Below, piece by piece: positions 9,448 to 18,447 of a stretch of DNA of 41,586 nucleotides. Every line of letters starts with the position of its first letter. The first letter of the stretch is position 1. The stretch is taken from positions 1-41,586 of the forward strand of contig WBUF01000019.1 in NCBI GenBank assembly GCA_008933825.1, read 5' to 3'. Source of the DNA: Rhodocyclaceae bacterium. GTDB taxonomy: Bacteria; Pseudomonadota; Gammaproteobacteria; Burkholderiales; Rhodocyclaceae. The translations under genes were made by a program, and so were the position numbers. A model generated the notes under the pieces. That model was not told where the DNA came from, ran no database searches, and worked only from the letters and a program-made list of their open reading frames with translations.

Positions 9448-10393
9448 CCGCATGCGACGAGACTCCAAGATCTATGTTGCCGGGCACAGAGGCCTGGTCG
9501 GGTCAGCCCTCCTACGCCGCCTGAAGAACGCAGGCTATTCGAATATCGTCACCCGCAGCCACGCAGAACTTGACCTGGTCGATCAGGGCGCAGTCAAGCG
9601 CTTCTTCGAGACCGAACGGCCGGAGTTCGTGCTTCTGGCTGCGGCCCGAGTGGGCGGAATCTACGCCAACGATACCTACCCGGCAGATTTTGTCCGGGAC
9701 AACCTGTCGATACAAACCAACGTCATCCATGAATCCTGGCGCAACGGGGTCAGCAAGCTCCTGTTCCTCGGCTCATCCTGCATCTACCCACGAGATTGTC
9801 CGCAACCAATCAAGGAGCAATATCTTCTGACGGGGCTCCTCGAGCCGACCAATGAGGCTTATGCCATCGCGAAAATCGCCGGCATCAAGATGTGCGCCGC
9901 CTATAACCGGCAACACGGGACCAACTTCATCAGCGTGATGCCTACAAACCTCTACGGCCCGGGAGACAACTACAACCTGGATACCTCGCACGTCGTGCCC
10001 GCGCTGATCCGGAAGGCGCACGAAGCAAAGATGCGGGGGGACAAATCGTTTCAGGTTTGGGGAACCGGCAAGCCGTTGCGGGAATTCCTCTACAGCGACG
10101 ATCTGGCGGATGCCTGCATCTTTCTCCTCGAGGAAAAGAATGCCGAGGACATTGGCGAAATCATCAACATAGGCACCGGACAGGAAGTTTCCGTCAAGCA
10201 GCTTGCTGCGCTGGTATCGGAGGTTGTCGGCTTCGATGGCGATCAATCTTTCGATTCCGCCAAGCCCGACGGCACGCCGCGCAAGTTGCTTGACAGCTCC
10301 AGATTGACCGCGCTCGGATGGCAGGCAAGGACCTCGCTGACCGAAGGGCTGAGCATGGCATATAGGGATTATCTGAGCAGCACATGGGCATGA
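9440..10393 (+). CDS. fcl: GDP-L-fucose synthase
   Basis: A bifunctional 3,5-epimerase/4-reductase turning GDP-4-keto-6-deoxymannose into GDP-L-fucose. In its 317 residues the motifs are [36 protein letters not shown] (catalytic Ser and the Cys involved in epimerisation), [10 protein letters not shown] (YxxxK), NLYGPGDNY and [13 protein letters not shown] chose the ATG at 9440, which overlaps the gmd stop; a second Met 4 codons on is also possible. With gmd it completes the fucose branch. The following gene has its own Shine-Dalgarno sequence after a 60-nt gap. Confidence 0.95.
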   Translation: MNNRMRRDSKIYVAGHRGLVGSALLRRLKNAGYSNIVTRSHAELDLVDQGAVKRFFETERPEFVLLAAARVGGIYANDTYPADFVRDNLSIQTNVIHESWRNGVSKLLFLGSSCIYPRDCPQPIKEQYLLTGLLEPTNEAYAIAKIAGIKMCAAYNRQHGTNFISVMPTNLYGPGDNYNLDTSHVVPALIRKAHEAKMRGDKSFQVWGTGKPLREFLYSDDLADACIFLLEEKNAEDIGEIINIGTGQEVSVKQLAALVSEVVGFDGDQSFDSAKPDGTPRKLLDSSRLTALGWQARTSLTEGLSMAYRDYLSSTWA

Positions 10394-10442
10394 TGCCGCG
10401 GCGAGTTGCCGCTTGAAAATTGTTTACCGAGACATTGATATC

Positions 10443-10447
10443 AGGAG
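10443..10447 (+). promoter_or_regulatory. Shine-Dalgarno AGGAG deciding a TTG start
   Basis: AGGAG lies 6 nt before TTG at 10454, supporting that rare start codon for the methyltransferase. The 60-nt gap before it also contains TTGAAA (10413-10418) and TGATAT (10436-10441) 17 bp apart, a weak promoter candidate. Confidence 0.55.
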
Positions 10448-10453
10448 AAAGCC

Positions 10454-11716
10454 TTGTCCTCCACCCCTAATCATGATTTAGCGCACGGCCCGCTTCGCGG
10501 TTGCCAAGTCTGCGGACACGATAAGCTGGAACCGATCATCGATCTCGGTCACCAGCCGCCATGCGATTCCCTCCTCACCCGCGGGCAGCTTGACGAGGCG
10601 GAGAAGCACTATCCGCTGCGCCTGTTCCGCTGCCCGGAGTGCAGCCTTGCCCAGATCGACTACGCCGTTCCGCCCGAGGTACTGTTCTACGCCGAGTATC
10701 CATACAGGAGCGGAATTACGCCGACGCTGGCGAACAATCTTCGATCGACGGGATTCAAGGCCGTCGAGAGATTTGCCCTGACTTCAAGCGACCTGGCCAT
10801 CGACATCGGTTCGAATGACGGCACCCTGCTGAGCTCGTTCAAGGAAAAGGGCATTCGGGTCCTGGGCGTCGAACCGACCAACATCGCAAGGATCGCCATC
10901 GGAAACGGCATACCGACCCTGCAGGAATTTTTCAACGAAGGGGTCGCGCAAAGGATCGTCAAGGAGCATGGCCATGCGTCGGTCGTGACGGCAGCGAACA
11001 TGTTTGCGCACGTTGCCGGGCTTGGCAGCCTGATACGCGGTGTCGAGCATATGCTCAAGGAGGGCGGAGTGTTCATCTCCGAATCCCACTACCTCCCCGA
11101 TCTCCTCGAAACGGTGCAGTACGACTCGATCTACCACGAGCATCTCAAGTACTACTCGCTCAAGTCGCTGATCCGCCTGTTCAGCTACTACAACTTCACT
11201 GTCATCGATGCGGAGCGTATCGAGAACTACGGCGGATCGATCCGGGTGTATGCCGCCAAAGGCAGGAATCTTCCGGTTGCAGGTTCGATCGCCGAACTGC
11301 TGAAGGCGGAGGAGGGGCAGCGGATCCATACCTCCGAGCCGTTCCACGACTTCGCAGCCAGGGTATACCGTTCAAAGACCGCGCTGCAGGAACTGATGAT
11401 CCATGCCAAGGCAACCGGAAAGAGCGTCGTCGGTGTCGGCTGTCCCGGACGCTCGAGCACCCTGGTCAACTACTGCGGCATCGATACGGACTGGATGCCT
11501 TACATCGCCGAGCAATCCACATCCCTCAAGCTGGGGCTGTATCTTCCGGGCAAGCACATCCCCATCGTCGACGAGCAGGCAATGTTCGATTCGCAGCCGG
11601 ACTACGCGCTGATCCTGTCCTGGCACTACTGGAAGCCGATCGTGAAGAAGCTGCGTGAAAAGGGCCTGAAGTCCAAGATCGTCATTCCACTGCCGGACGT
11701 GCAAGTGCTCGACTAG
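10454..11716 (+). CDS. TylCIII-like nucleotide-sugar C-methyltransferase
   Basis: A 420-residue SAM-dependent enzyme with three parts: an N-terminal zinc-binding domain (CQVCGH near residue 17, then CPECSLAQ), a central Rossmann methyltransferase domain (DLAIDIGSNDGTLLSSFKEKG; EHMLKEGG; YHEHLKYYS), and a C-terminal domain with GVGCPGRSSTLVNYCGI and a final hydrophobic strand. This Methyltransf_13/Methyltransf_14 architecture is that of C-methyltransferases acting on 4-keto-6-deoxy sugars, for example TylC3. Because it follows gmd and fcl, GDP-4-keto-6-deoxymannose is the likely substrate (inference), giving a branched-chain deoxy sugar. The TTG start is supported by AGGAG 6 nt upstream. Confidence 0.82.
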   Translation: MSSTPNHDLAHGPLRGCQVCGHDKLEPIIDLGHQPPCDSLLTRGQLDEAEKHYPLRLFRCPECSLAQIDYAVPPEVLFYAEYPYRSGITPTLANNLRSTGFKAVERFALTSSDLAIDIGSNDGTLLSSFKEKGIRVLGVEPTNIARIAIGNGIPTLQEFFNEGVAQRIVKEHGHASVVTAANMFAHVAGLGSLIRGVEHMLKEGGVFISESHYLPDLLETVQYDSIYHEHLKYYSLKSLIRLFSYYNFTVIDAERIENYGGSIRVYAAKGRNLPVAGSIAELLKAEEGQRIHTSEPFHDFAARVYRSKTALQELMIHAKATGKSVVGVGCPGRSSTLVNYCGIDTDWMPYIAEQSTSLKLGLYLPGKHIPIVDEQAMFDSQPDYALILSWHYWKPIVKKLREKGLKSKIVIPLPDVQVLD

Positions 11717-11726
11717 AGGATCCTAG

Positions 11727-12797
11727 ATGCGCCTCGCGATCATTGGCGGAGGATTCGGCGTGGATGGCCACTTGCCTGCTTTTCGGGCGGTGCCCGGCGT
11801 GAACATCGTAGTCGTGGCCGACTCCGGTTCCGGCCGGATCAGGGACAGGTTGCCGACAGGGACTGCCTACGCCGGTTCCTGGCAGGAAGCCCTGTCCATG
11901 CCGGTCGACGCGGTCAGCGTGGCCGTGCCGCCCGCACAGCAGTGCGAGATCGTTCTGGCTTCGTTGAGCCGGAACATGCATGTCTTCTGCGAAAAGCCTT
12001 TCGGACTGAACGCAGAGGAGGCCGAGACCATGAATGCCGCCGCACTGTCGGCGACCGCATGCGTGGCCGGGGTCAATTTCCAGTTTCGCTTCGAGCCTGG
12101 CCTCGAAGCCCTCAGGGAGCGGATCGTCGCGGGGGCAATCGGCACAACCTGCGCCATCGATCTCTCATGGGTCACTTCAGGAAGGGCGAACCCCGGTTCG
12201 CCGTGGAGCTGGCGCAACGACGCAGCGGCTGGCGGAGGTGTGATCGGCGCATTCTTCAGCCATGCCGCCGACCTGTTTTGGTGGCTTACCGGGGCTGAGC
12301 CCCAATCCGTGTTCGGGCAATCCCGAATCCTCGTTGCCGAGCGCCCCGACGCGGCGGGAACCGCGTGCCACGTGACGGCGGAGGATGCCGTAACGGCGCA
12401 GCTGGAAATGAACGGGGGAATCACTGCTACCTGCCGGATCACGAATTGCCAGCCGGGCGGTGACGGCATGCGGCTGGTAGTCAGGGGCAGCGAGGGTGTC
12501 CTCGTCTACAGGCATGCGCCTCCATTCGGGCCCGCAGACCGCTCGCTCGTCTGCCTGAAGAAGGAAGCTGTCGCCGTGCCGATTTCGACGCCGCCCCCGG
12601 AGTGCCGGTCGGCCGAGACGCGGCTGTGGGCCGTGCATCGTTGCGCCGGACAGTTCGTCCGCAGGGTCAGGGGCGACCAAGCCGCTGCATTTCCCGCTTT
12701 CGCGGACGGACTGAGGGTGCAGCAGGTGATTGCCGGACTGCGCGAATCGATTGCGAGCAGGCGGAATGTCATGCTGAGGCCGGCGTGCGAATCATGA
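11727..12797 (+). CDS. Gfo/Idh/MocA family oxidoreductase (first copy)
   Basis: An NAD(P)-dependent sugar oxidoreductase, 356 residues. The N-terminal Rossmann domain starts IIGGGFGVDGHLPAF, followed by VSVAVPP and the catalytic-Lys motif CEKPFG near residues 92-97; the C-terminal alpha/beta domain has GGGVIGAFFSHAADLFWWLTG. Preceded by AGAGGA 6 nt upstream of the ATG. Its stop overlaps the next start (ATGA). The substrate cannot be read from sequence. Its place in front of a cytidylyltransferase and a second Gfo/Idh gene suggests a step in making an unusual keto or amino sugar. Confidence 0.85.
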   Translation: MRLAIIGGGFGVDGHLPAFRAVPGVNIVVVADSGSGRIRDRLPTGTAYAGSWQEALSMPVDAVSVAVPPAQQCEIVLASLSRNMHVFCEKPFGLNAEEAETMNAAALSATACVAGVNFQFRFEPGLEALRERIVAGAIGTTCAIDLSWVTSGRANPGSPWSWRNDAAAGGGVIGAFFSHAADLFWWLTGAEPQSVFGQSRILVAERPDAAGTACHVTAEDAVTAQLEMNGGITATCRITNCQPGGDGMRLVVRGSEGVLVYRHAPPFGPADRSLVCLKKEAVAVPISTPPPECRSAETRLWAVHRCAGQFVRRVRGDQAAAFPAFADGLRVQQVIAGLRESIASRRNVMLRPACES

Positions 12798-13492
12798 AAG
12801 TGATGATGGTTGTCCAGGCCAGGTTTTCATCCAGGCGGCTGCCGGGCAAGGTGCTGCGTCCCATGGCCGGCAAGCCCATGCTGGCTTGGCTGATCGAACG
12901 CCTGCAGCGGGTCCATGGGACGGACGGCATCGTTGTCGCCACGAGCATGGGCGCGGACGATGATGCCGTTGCGCAGTTCGCTGCCGGGCTGGGCATGCCT
13001 TGCTTCCGCGGCCCGCTGGATGACGTGCTGGGCCGCTTCGTCGGAACGGTCCGCCAGTTCAGGCTCGATGCGGCGGTGCGCATCAGCGGAGACAGCCCGC
13101 TTCTCGATCCGGCGCTGGTCGAGAGAGGTATTCGCCTGTTCCGCGAAGAGAGACCGGATCTGGCAACCAATGTTTGGCCTCGCACCTATCCGAAAGGGCA
13201 ATCCGTCGAAATTGTCTCGCGAGAAGCGCTTGAGAGAGCCGACGCTGAGGCAAGTGGAGAAGACCGCGAGCACGTTACCGCACCGCTGTACCGTCATCCC
13301 GAGCGTTACCGGATCGCCTCGTTTGGCGCGGAGACGTCGAGCAACGATGTCCAGATGTCCGTCGACACCGAGGCGGATTTCAGGCTGGCCGAGCGCATGC
13401 TGGAGGCAATGTCACGCCCGCATTGGGAATACGGCGTGGATGCACTGCTGGATCTGCGAAAGACGCTTGCGGCAAATGGGGGTGCAGCATGA
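12794..13492 (+). CDS. SpsF/NeuA-like cytidylyltransferase
   Basis: A 232-residue nucleotidyltransferase beginning MVVQARFSSRRLPGKVL...GKPML, the signature of the SpsF/CMP-sugar synthetase family, with ISGDSPLLDP (metal-binding Asp) further on and SVDTEADF near the end. Members activate acidic sugars with CTP. With a NeuB-type synthase 4 kb downstream it is the probable CMP-nonulosonate synthetase of this pathway (inference). The ATG at 12794 overlaps the previous stop by 4 nt and gives the full N-terminal signature; the frame remains open upstream but that is the preceding gene. Confidence 0.83.
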   Translation: MKVMMVVQARFSSRRLPGKVLRPMAGKPMLAWLIERLQRVHGTDGIVVATSMGADDDAVAQFAAGLGMPCFRGPLDDVLGRFVGTVRQFRLDAAVRISGDSPLLDPALVERGIRLFREERPDLATNVWPRTYPKGQSVEIVSREALERADAEASGEDREHVTAPLYRHPERYRIASFGAETSSNDVQMSVDTEADFRLAERMLEAMSRPHWEYGVDALLDLRKTLAANGGAA

Positions 13493-14493
13493 GGGCCGGG
13501 GTCATCGGATTCGGCGTCGGAGAGCAGCATGCGATGGCCTACGCTGAGGATGCCCGCGCCAGGCTGGTTGCAATCTGCGACCCCGATCCGGCCAAGCGCG
13601 AAGCCGCGCGCGCACGATTTCCGGAAGCGGAAATTCTCGCCGATCCCGGCGAGATTCTCGCCCGCAAAGACATCGACGCCGTATCCATAGCCAGCCCGGA
13701 TGATTCCCACTATGGACAGATCGTGGCTGCCATCGATGCGGGCAAGCATATTTTTGTGGAGAAGCCGGTCTGCCTCGACAAGGATGAGCTGACCGACATC
13801 CATCGCCGCCTCCAGGACAAGCCGGAACTCGTTTTCTCATCGAATCTCATCCTCAGGCGGTCGCCGAGATTTCAGGAGATTCGCAGGCGTATCCATGCCG
13901 GCGACATCGGTGAGCCGTATTACATCGAGGCGGATTACAATTACGGGCGGATTCACAAGATTGTCGACGGCTGGCGCGGCCGGATTCCCAATTACTCCGT
14001 CATGCTCGGTGGCGGGGTGCATGTGGTGGACCTCGTTCTCTGGATTGTGGGGAAACGGGTCGTGGAGGTCGTTGCGCTCGGCAACAACTTCTGCACGCGG
14101 AATACCGCCTTCGGACTGGACGACTTTACCGTTTCCCTGCTGCGCTTCGAGGACGGACAGGTGGCGAAGGTCGCAGCCAATTTCGGCTGTGTGATGCCGC
14201 ATTTCCATCGCCTGATGGTCTATGGGACGGGCGGCACCGTGGACAACGATTTTGATGCGGCCCGGTTATGGAAATCGCGCGACCCGGAAGTGGCCCCTGA
14301 GATGATAGAAGCGCCTTATCCCGGCGTGCGCAAGGGTGCGCTGATAGGGGACTTCATCGGTGCGATCCTTGACGGAACGCAGGGCAGCGTCAGTCGGGAG
14401 GAAGTGTTTGCGACCATGGCAGTCTGCTTTGCGATCGATGCGGCCAAGGCATCGGGCAAGGCATGCCGGGTTGCCGAGATATTCCCCATTTGA
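13489..14493 (+). CDS. Gfo/Idh/MocA family oxidoreductase (second copy)
   Basis: A 334-residue NAD(P)-dependent oxidoreductase starting MRAGVIGFGVGEQHAMAY, with ASPDDSHY and VEKPVCL (catalytic Lys) and a C-terminal domain containing GGGVHVVDLVLWIVG and VAKVAANFGC. It is divergent from the copy at 11727, so this is not a recent duplication. The ATG at 13489 overlaps the cytidylyltransferase stop by 4 nt. Directly followed by a DegT aminotransferase, it probably oxidises a sugar hydroxyl to the ketone that the aminotransferase uses, as in WlbA/WlbE-type pathways (inference). Confidence 0.87.
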   Translation: MRAGVIGFGVGEQHAMAYAEDARARLVAICDPDPAKREAARARFPEAEILADPGEILARKDIDAVSIASPDDSHYGQIVAAIDAGKHIFVEKPVCLDKDELTDIHRRLQDKPELVFSSNLILRRSPRFQEIRRRIHAGDIGEPYYIEADYNYGRIHKIVDGWRGRIPNYSVMLGGGVHVVDLVLWIVGKRVVEVVALGNNFCTRNTAFGLDDFTVSLLRFEDGQVAKVAANFGCVMPHFHRLMVYGTGGTVDNDFDAARLWKSRDPEVAPEMIEAPYPGVRKGALIGDFIGAILDGTQGSVSREEVFATMAVCFAIDAAKASGKACRVAEIFPI

Positions 14494-14508
14494 AAAACAG
14501 GTAGAGAG

Positions 14509-15663
14509 ATGAACGACATCAGAACAGTACACTTCGGCCGTCCGATCATCGGCGATGAAGAGCGAGCTGCGGTCATGGAGGTCCTGAAAGGGCCGATCCT
14601 CGTGCATGGGCCCAGGGCGGAAAAGTTCGAGCGCGATTTTGCCGCCTGGACGGGAGCGCCTCATGCAGTCTCGGTCTCTTCGTGTACGGCGGCTATGCAC
14701 CTGCTGTACTTCTCGTGGGGTTTTGGGCCCGGAGATGAAGTGATCGTGCCGGCGCAAACCCATACCGCGACTGCCCATGCCGTGGAGCTTGTCGGCGCCA
14801 AACCGGTATTCGTCGATGCCGAACGCAGAACCGGGAACATCGACATCGGTGCCATAGAGGCTGCCATCACCGAGCGTACGCGCGCGATTGCCATCGTGCA
14901 CTTCCTCGGCGTGCCCGTGGACATGGACGCAATCAACGCGATTGCCCGGCCTCGTGGCCTGAAGGTGGTTGAAGACTGCGCCCTTGCCATCGGCACGCGC
15001 TACAAGGGCGTCCATGCCGGCCTGCTCGGCGATGCGGGCTGCTTCTCCTTCTATCCGGTGAAACACATGACAACCGCCGAGGGCGGCATCGTTCTCACGC
15101 GCGAGGCCGCCCTGGCGGCGAAGCTGAACAGGCAGAAGGCCTTCGGCGTCGACCGGCACATGGGCGAGCGCAAGATACCTGGCATGTACGACGTCACGAT
15201 GCTGGGCTACAACTATCGCATGAACGAAATCGAGGCGGCGCTTGGCATAGAGCAGATCAAGCGCCTCGACTGGATTCTGGAGAAGCGTGAACGGAATTAC
15301 CAGGCCCTCCTCGGCGCGCTGCGCGAGATGGAGGAGATCGTCCTGTTCGATGAGCCGCCTGCAGGCTACGTCAGCAGTCGCTACTGCCTGTCCATGATGC
15401 TGAAAGAGCCCTTCGCGCAGAAACGCTACGAAATCGTGGCCGAAATGAATCGGCGCGGCGTGGGCACCAGCGTCTACTACCCGCGCCCTGTGCCCAACAT
15501 GACCTATTACGCGGAGAAGTACGGATACAAGCCCGGCGCGTTCCCCAATGCCGGCTGGATCAGCGACGCGTCGATCGCCCTGCCCGTCGGGCCGCATCTG
15601 GACGAGGAAGACATGCACTACATCAGCACTACCATCAAGCAAGTTCTGGGAGCCTTCAAATGA
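14509..15663 (+). CDS. DegT/DnrJ/EryC1/StrS family sugar aminotransferase
   Basis: A PLP-dependent transaminase making an amino sugar from a keto sugar. The 384 residues have the usual landmarks: SSCTAAMHLLYFSWGFGPGDEVIVP, VVEDCALAIGTRYKG, and the PLP-binding Lys185 in FYPVKHMTTAEGG, then YNYRMNEIEAALG. The start has a purine-rich leader (gtagagag) 8 nt upstream. It ends in an ATGA overlap with the SDR gene. Its position between a Gfo/Idh oxidoreductase and an SDR/GNAT pair suggests oxidation, amination and N-acylation in sequence. Confidence 0.92.
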   Translation: MNDIRTVHFGRPIIGDEERAAVMEVLKGPILVHGPRAEKFERDFAAWTGAPHAVSVSSCTAAMHLLYFSWGFGPGDEVIVPAQTHTATAHAVELVGAKPVFVDAERRTGNIDIGAIEAAITERTRAIAIVHFLGVPVDMDAINAIARPRGLKVVEDCALAIGTRYKGVHAGLLGDAGCFSFYPVKHMTTAEGGIVLTREAALAAKLNRQKAFGVDRHMGERKIPGMYDVTMLGYNYRMNEIEAALGIEQIKRLDWILEKRERNYQALLGALREMEEIVLFDEPPAGYVSSRYCLSMMLKEPFAQKRYEIVAEMNRRGVGTSVYYPRPVPNMTYYAEKYGYKPGAFPNAGWISDASIALPVGPHLDEEDMHYISTTIKQVLGAFK

Positions 15664-16703
15664 TCGATCCGAATGCATTCAAGGGAAAGGTCGTCGCCCT
15701 GGTGGGCGGCGCGGGTTTCATCGGCCACAATCTGGCGCTCGAGCTCAAATCGCTGGGCGCCGAGCCGCACGTGATCGATGGTCTCCAGGTCAACAACCTG
15801 GGGGCATTTACGAGCGGCCTCAACCCGAACCCGAACAACAACCTCTACGTGGGATTCGTCAATCTGCGCCTCGATCTGCTGCGCCAGGCCAGGATTCCCC
15901 TTCATGTGATTGACGCGCGCGACTACCATGTCCTCAGCCCCTGCCTGAATGCCATCAAGCCCGATGTCGTCGTGCACCTGGCGGCGGTGGCCCACGCCAA
16001 CCGCTCCAACAAGGATCCGTTCAGCACGTTCGATCACAGTATGCGAACGCTTGAAAATGATCTCGATTCGGTGAAGGACAGGAAACCACACTTCATCTAT
16101 TTATCCTCTTCCATGGTCTATGGCAATTTCGAAGGGGATGCAGTGTCCGAAGACAGGCGCTGCGAGCCGATGGGTATTTATGGCGCATTGAAATACGGTG
16201 CCGAGAAACTCGTTATCGCATACAACCAGGTTTTCAACCTGCCCTATACGATCATTCGCCCCTCCGCCCTGTATGGGGAGCGTTGCGTGAGCCGCCGCGT
16301 GGGCCAGGCGTTCATCGAGAACGCAATCCGCGGCAAGCAGCTGACCATCAACGGCGACGGCACGGACGCGCTCGACTTCACCTATATCAAGGACTTCTGC
16401 CAGGGCGTGCTGCGCTGCATAGCCCGGCCTGAGGCGCGCAATCAGGTGTTCAACATCACCTACGGCAGTGCCCGGAGCATCAACCACATGGCGGATCTCG
16501 TCCGGGAGTATTTCCCGGGCATAGAGATCATCAATAATCCGCGGGACAGCCTGATGCCGGAGCGCGGAACCTTGAGCGTCGACAAGGCACGCCGGCTGAT
16601 CGGCTACGACCCGCAGTACCCGCTGGAGAAGGGCTTCGTCCAGTACATCAAGTGGTACAAGAAGCTCGCCGAAGACCAGCCCGAGCTGTTCCGTGAGGAA
16701 TGA
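15660..16703 (+). CDS. NAD-dependent epimerase/dehydratase (extended SDR)
   Basis: A 347-residue extended short-chain dehydrogenase: VALVGGAGFIGHNLALEL (NAD-binding), VVHLAAVAHAN, YLSSSMVYG, GIYGALKYGAEKL (YxxxK), and RPSALYGERC. It closely follows the family of sugar-nucleotide epimerases and 4,6-dehydratases, but the exact reaction (4- or 2-epimerisation, or dehydration) is not evident. It overlaps the aminotransferase by 4 nt and the acetyltransferase by 11 nt, so these products probably act together. In the absence of a hydrolysing 2-epimerase it is one candidate for the stereochemical step of the nonulosonate-like pathway. Confidence 0.87.
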   Translation: MIDPNAFKGKVVALVGGAGFIGHNLALELKSLGAEPHVIDGLQVNNLGAFTSGLNPNPNNNLYVGFVNLRLDLLRQARIPLHVIDARDYHVLSPCLNAIKPDVVVHLAAVAHANRSNKDPFSTFDHSMRTLENDLDSVKDRKPHFIYLSSSMVYGNFEGDAVSEDRRCEPMGIYGALKYGAEKLVIAYNQVFNLPYTIIRPSALYGERCVSRRVGQAFIENAIRGKQLTINGDGTDALDFTYIKDFCQGVLRCIARPEARNQVFNITYGSARSINHMADLVREYFPGIEIINNPRDSLMPERGTLSVDKARRLIGYDPQYPLEKGFVQYIKWYKKLAEDQPELFREE

Positions 16704-17439
16704 GTCCGACACGACCGCGGACCATAGCCTGAAGCCGGATCCATGGCTGTCCAGGGTGATGGGGCGGCAGGCCTGGCGGGTTGAGCGCGGCACGGGTGGG
16801 CGGCCATTCTCTGAGCTTGCCGGGTCCGCCTCGGGCTTCGCATATGCCAAAGTACCCGTCGTCGAGATCGGCACTGTCTGGCAACTGGCCGATGCCGGCT
16901 TTCGCGTCGTGGATACGGCCCTTGCATTTGAAGGTGCAATTGACGGTGAAGCTGGCAGGGGCGGGGTTCGCTTCGCCAGAGCCGACGATCGCGAGCCGGT
17001 TGCGGAAATTGCCGCCGGCGCATTCCGCTATTCGCGCTTTCACCTCGACCCCCTCATTCCCGGAGAGCTTGCCGATGCAATCAAGGCGGCGTGGGCCGCG
17101 AACTATTTCGAGGGGAAGCGCGGCGACGGCATGATCGTGGCGGAGCACGCCAATCGTGTCGTCGGCTTTCTGCAGCTGCTCTGGTCGGCGCCGGACCATC
17201 TGGTGATTGATCTGGTCGGCGTGGCGCCGGCGAGCCAGGGGCGCGGGATCGGCCGCGACATGCTCCTTTACGCCGCCCGATACGGCACGGGAGACGGCCG
17301 TGTGCCGTCGCGGATCTCCGTGGGCACCCAGGCCGCGAATGCCCCCTCCGTCCGATTGTATGAATCACTGGGACTGCGGCTAAGGGAGGCCCAGTACGTA
17401 TTGCATCACCATGGCAACGGGGAAACGGTGCATCGATGA
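16693..17439 (+). CDS. WecD/PseH-like GNAT N-acetyltransferase
   Basis: A 248-residue protein with a variable N-terminal half (DPWLSRVMGRQAWRVERG near the start, as in WecD/RffC-like proteins) and a C-terminal GNAT domain: IVAEHANRVVGFLQLL, LVGVAPASQGRGIGRDML (acetyl-CoA pyrophosphate loop) and NAPSVRLYESLGLRLREAQ. It would acylate the amino group installed by the DegT enzyme. The GTG start overlaps the SDR gene by 11 nt; a later ATG (16759) would remove the conserved N-terminal segment, so I kept the GTG. The stop overlaps the neuB-type start. Confidence 0.85.
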   Translation: MRNESDTTADHSLKPDPWLSRVMGRQAWRVERGTGGRPFSELAGSASGFAYAKVPVVEIGTVWQLADAGFRVVDTALAFEGAIDGEAGRGGVRFARADDREPVAEIAAGAFRYSRFHLDPLIPGELADAIKAAWAANYFEGKRGDGMIVAEHANRVVGFLQLLWSAPDHLVIDLVGVAPASQGRGIGRDMLLYAARYGTGDGRVPSRISVGTQAANAPSVRLYESLGLRLREAQYVLHHHGNGETVHR

Positions 17440-18446
17440 TCATTGACGGGATAGACCTGACGACGGACGTGCTGGTTATTGCCGAAATAGGCAATAACCA
17501 CGAAGGCGATTTCGGACTTGCCGGGGAAATGGTCCATGCCGCGGCGGCGGCGGGCGCTCAGGCCGTGAAATTCCAGACCATCCTGCCGGAAAAGCTTGTC
17601 TCGGCCCAGCAACCGGCGCGGCTCGAACAGTTGGCGAGGTTCGCCTTCAGCAGCGAGCAGTTCGTTGAACTTGCCGGAATCGCGCGCCGGAATCGCATCA
17701 TGTTTCTTTCCACGCCATTCTCCCCCGATGTGGTGCCGTGGCTCGATGAACTGGTGCCCGCCTTCAAGATCGCCTCGGGCGACAACAACTACGACCCGCT
17801 GCTGAAGGCCGTCGGCGCCACCGGAAAGCCTGTCATCCTGTCGACGGGCATGGCCGGGATGCCGGAGATTGAGCACGCCTGCCGGATTGTCGAAAGCGCG
17901 GCAGCGGATTGCGGGAAGCGCTCGGACATCGCGCTTTTGCATTGCGTATCAGCCTATCCGACCCCTCCGGAGCAGGCGAACCTGCGCGCCATCCAGACGC
18001 TAGCCGGAAAATCCGGCAGGGTCGTCGGCTATTCCGACCATACGCTGGGCATCGACGCCGCAGTGCTTTCCGTCGCCCTGGGCGCGCGGATCATCGAGAA
18101 ACATTTCACTCTATCCAAGACCCATTCCGACTTCAGGGATCACGCATTGTCGGCGGATCCGGCGGAACTGGCCGAACTCGTGCGGCGGGTGCGCCTCGCG
18201 CAAACGCTCCTCGGAAGCGGAGACAAGATCCTCCAGGTTGCGGAAAAACCGACAGCCGCCGCTGCGCGCCGATCCATCGTGGCACGCGAAGCATTCCCTG
18301 CGGGGCACCTGCTGTCGTCAGGCGATTTCGACTGGCTGCGTCCCGGTGGCGGACTGGCGCCCGGCCAGGAAGGCCTGCTCCTCGGGCGCCGCTTGTCGCG
18401 GGCGGTGGCCCGCGGCGAAATGATTACGCGGGACATGGTGGACTGA
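17436..18446 (+). CDS. neuB: NeuB-type nonulosonic acid synthase
   Basis: Condenses phosphoenolpyruvate with an N-acylated hexosamine to a nine-carbon sialic-acid-like sugar. In 336 residues the PEP-binding TIM barrel shows AEIGNNHEGD, AVKFQT, LSTPF, AFKIASGDNN, PVILSTGM, LLHCVSAYPTP, GYSDHTLG and IIEKHFTL. The C-terminal SAF (antifreeze-like) domain has RRSIVAREAFPAGHLL. The loop after EKHFTL is SKTHSDFRDHALSADP rather than the GPDH form seen in many NeuB proteins, so it may use a non-standard substrate. Start ATGA-overlaps the GNAT gene; the AsnB gene follows 1 nt later. The gene symbol names the family, not a proven substrate. Confidence 0.9.
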   Translation: MIIDGIDLTTDVLVIAEIGNNHEGDFGLAGEMVHAAAAAGAQAVKFQTILPEKLVSAQQPARLEQLARFAFSSEQFVELAGIARRNRIMFLSTPFSPDVVPWLDELVPAFKIASGDNNYDPLLKAVGATGKPVILSTGMAGMPEIEHACRIVESAAADCGKRSDIALLHCVSAYPTPPEQANLRAIQTLAGKSGRVVGYSDHTLGIDAAVLSVALGARIIEKHFTLSKTHSDFRDHALSADPAELAELVRRVRLAQTLLGSGDKILQVAEKPTAAAARRSIVAREAFPAGHLLSSGDFDWLRPGGGLAPGQEGLLLGRRLSRAVARGEMITRDMVD

Positions 18447-18447
18447 C

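Noticed and set aside
14266..15678. 470-codon open frame on the minus strand
   Set aside because: Opposite the DegT aminotransferase with its PLP-lysine motif; a high-GC shadow frame.
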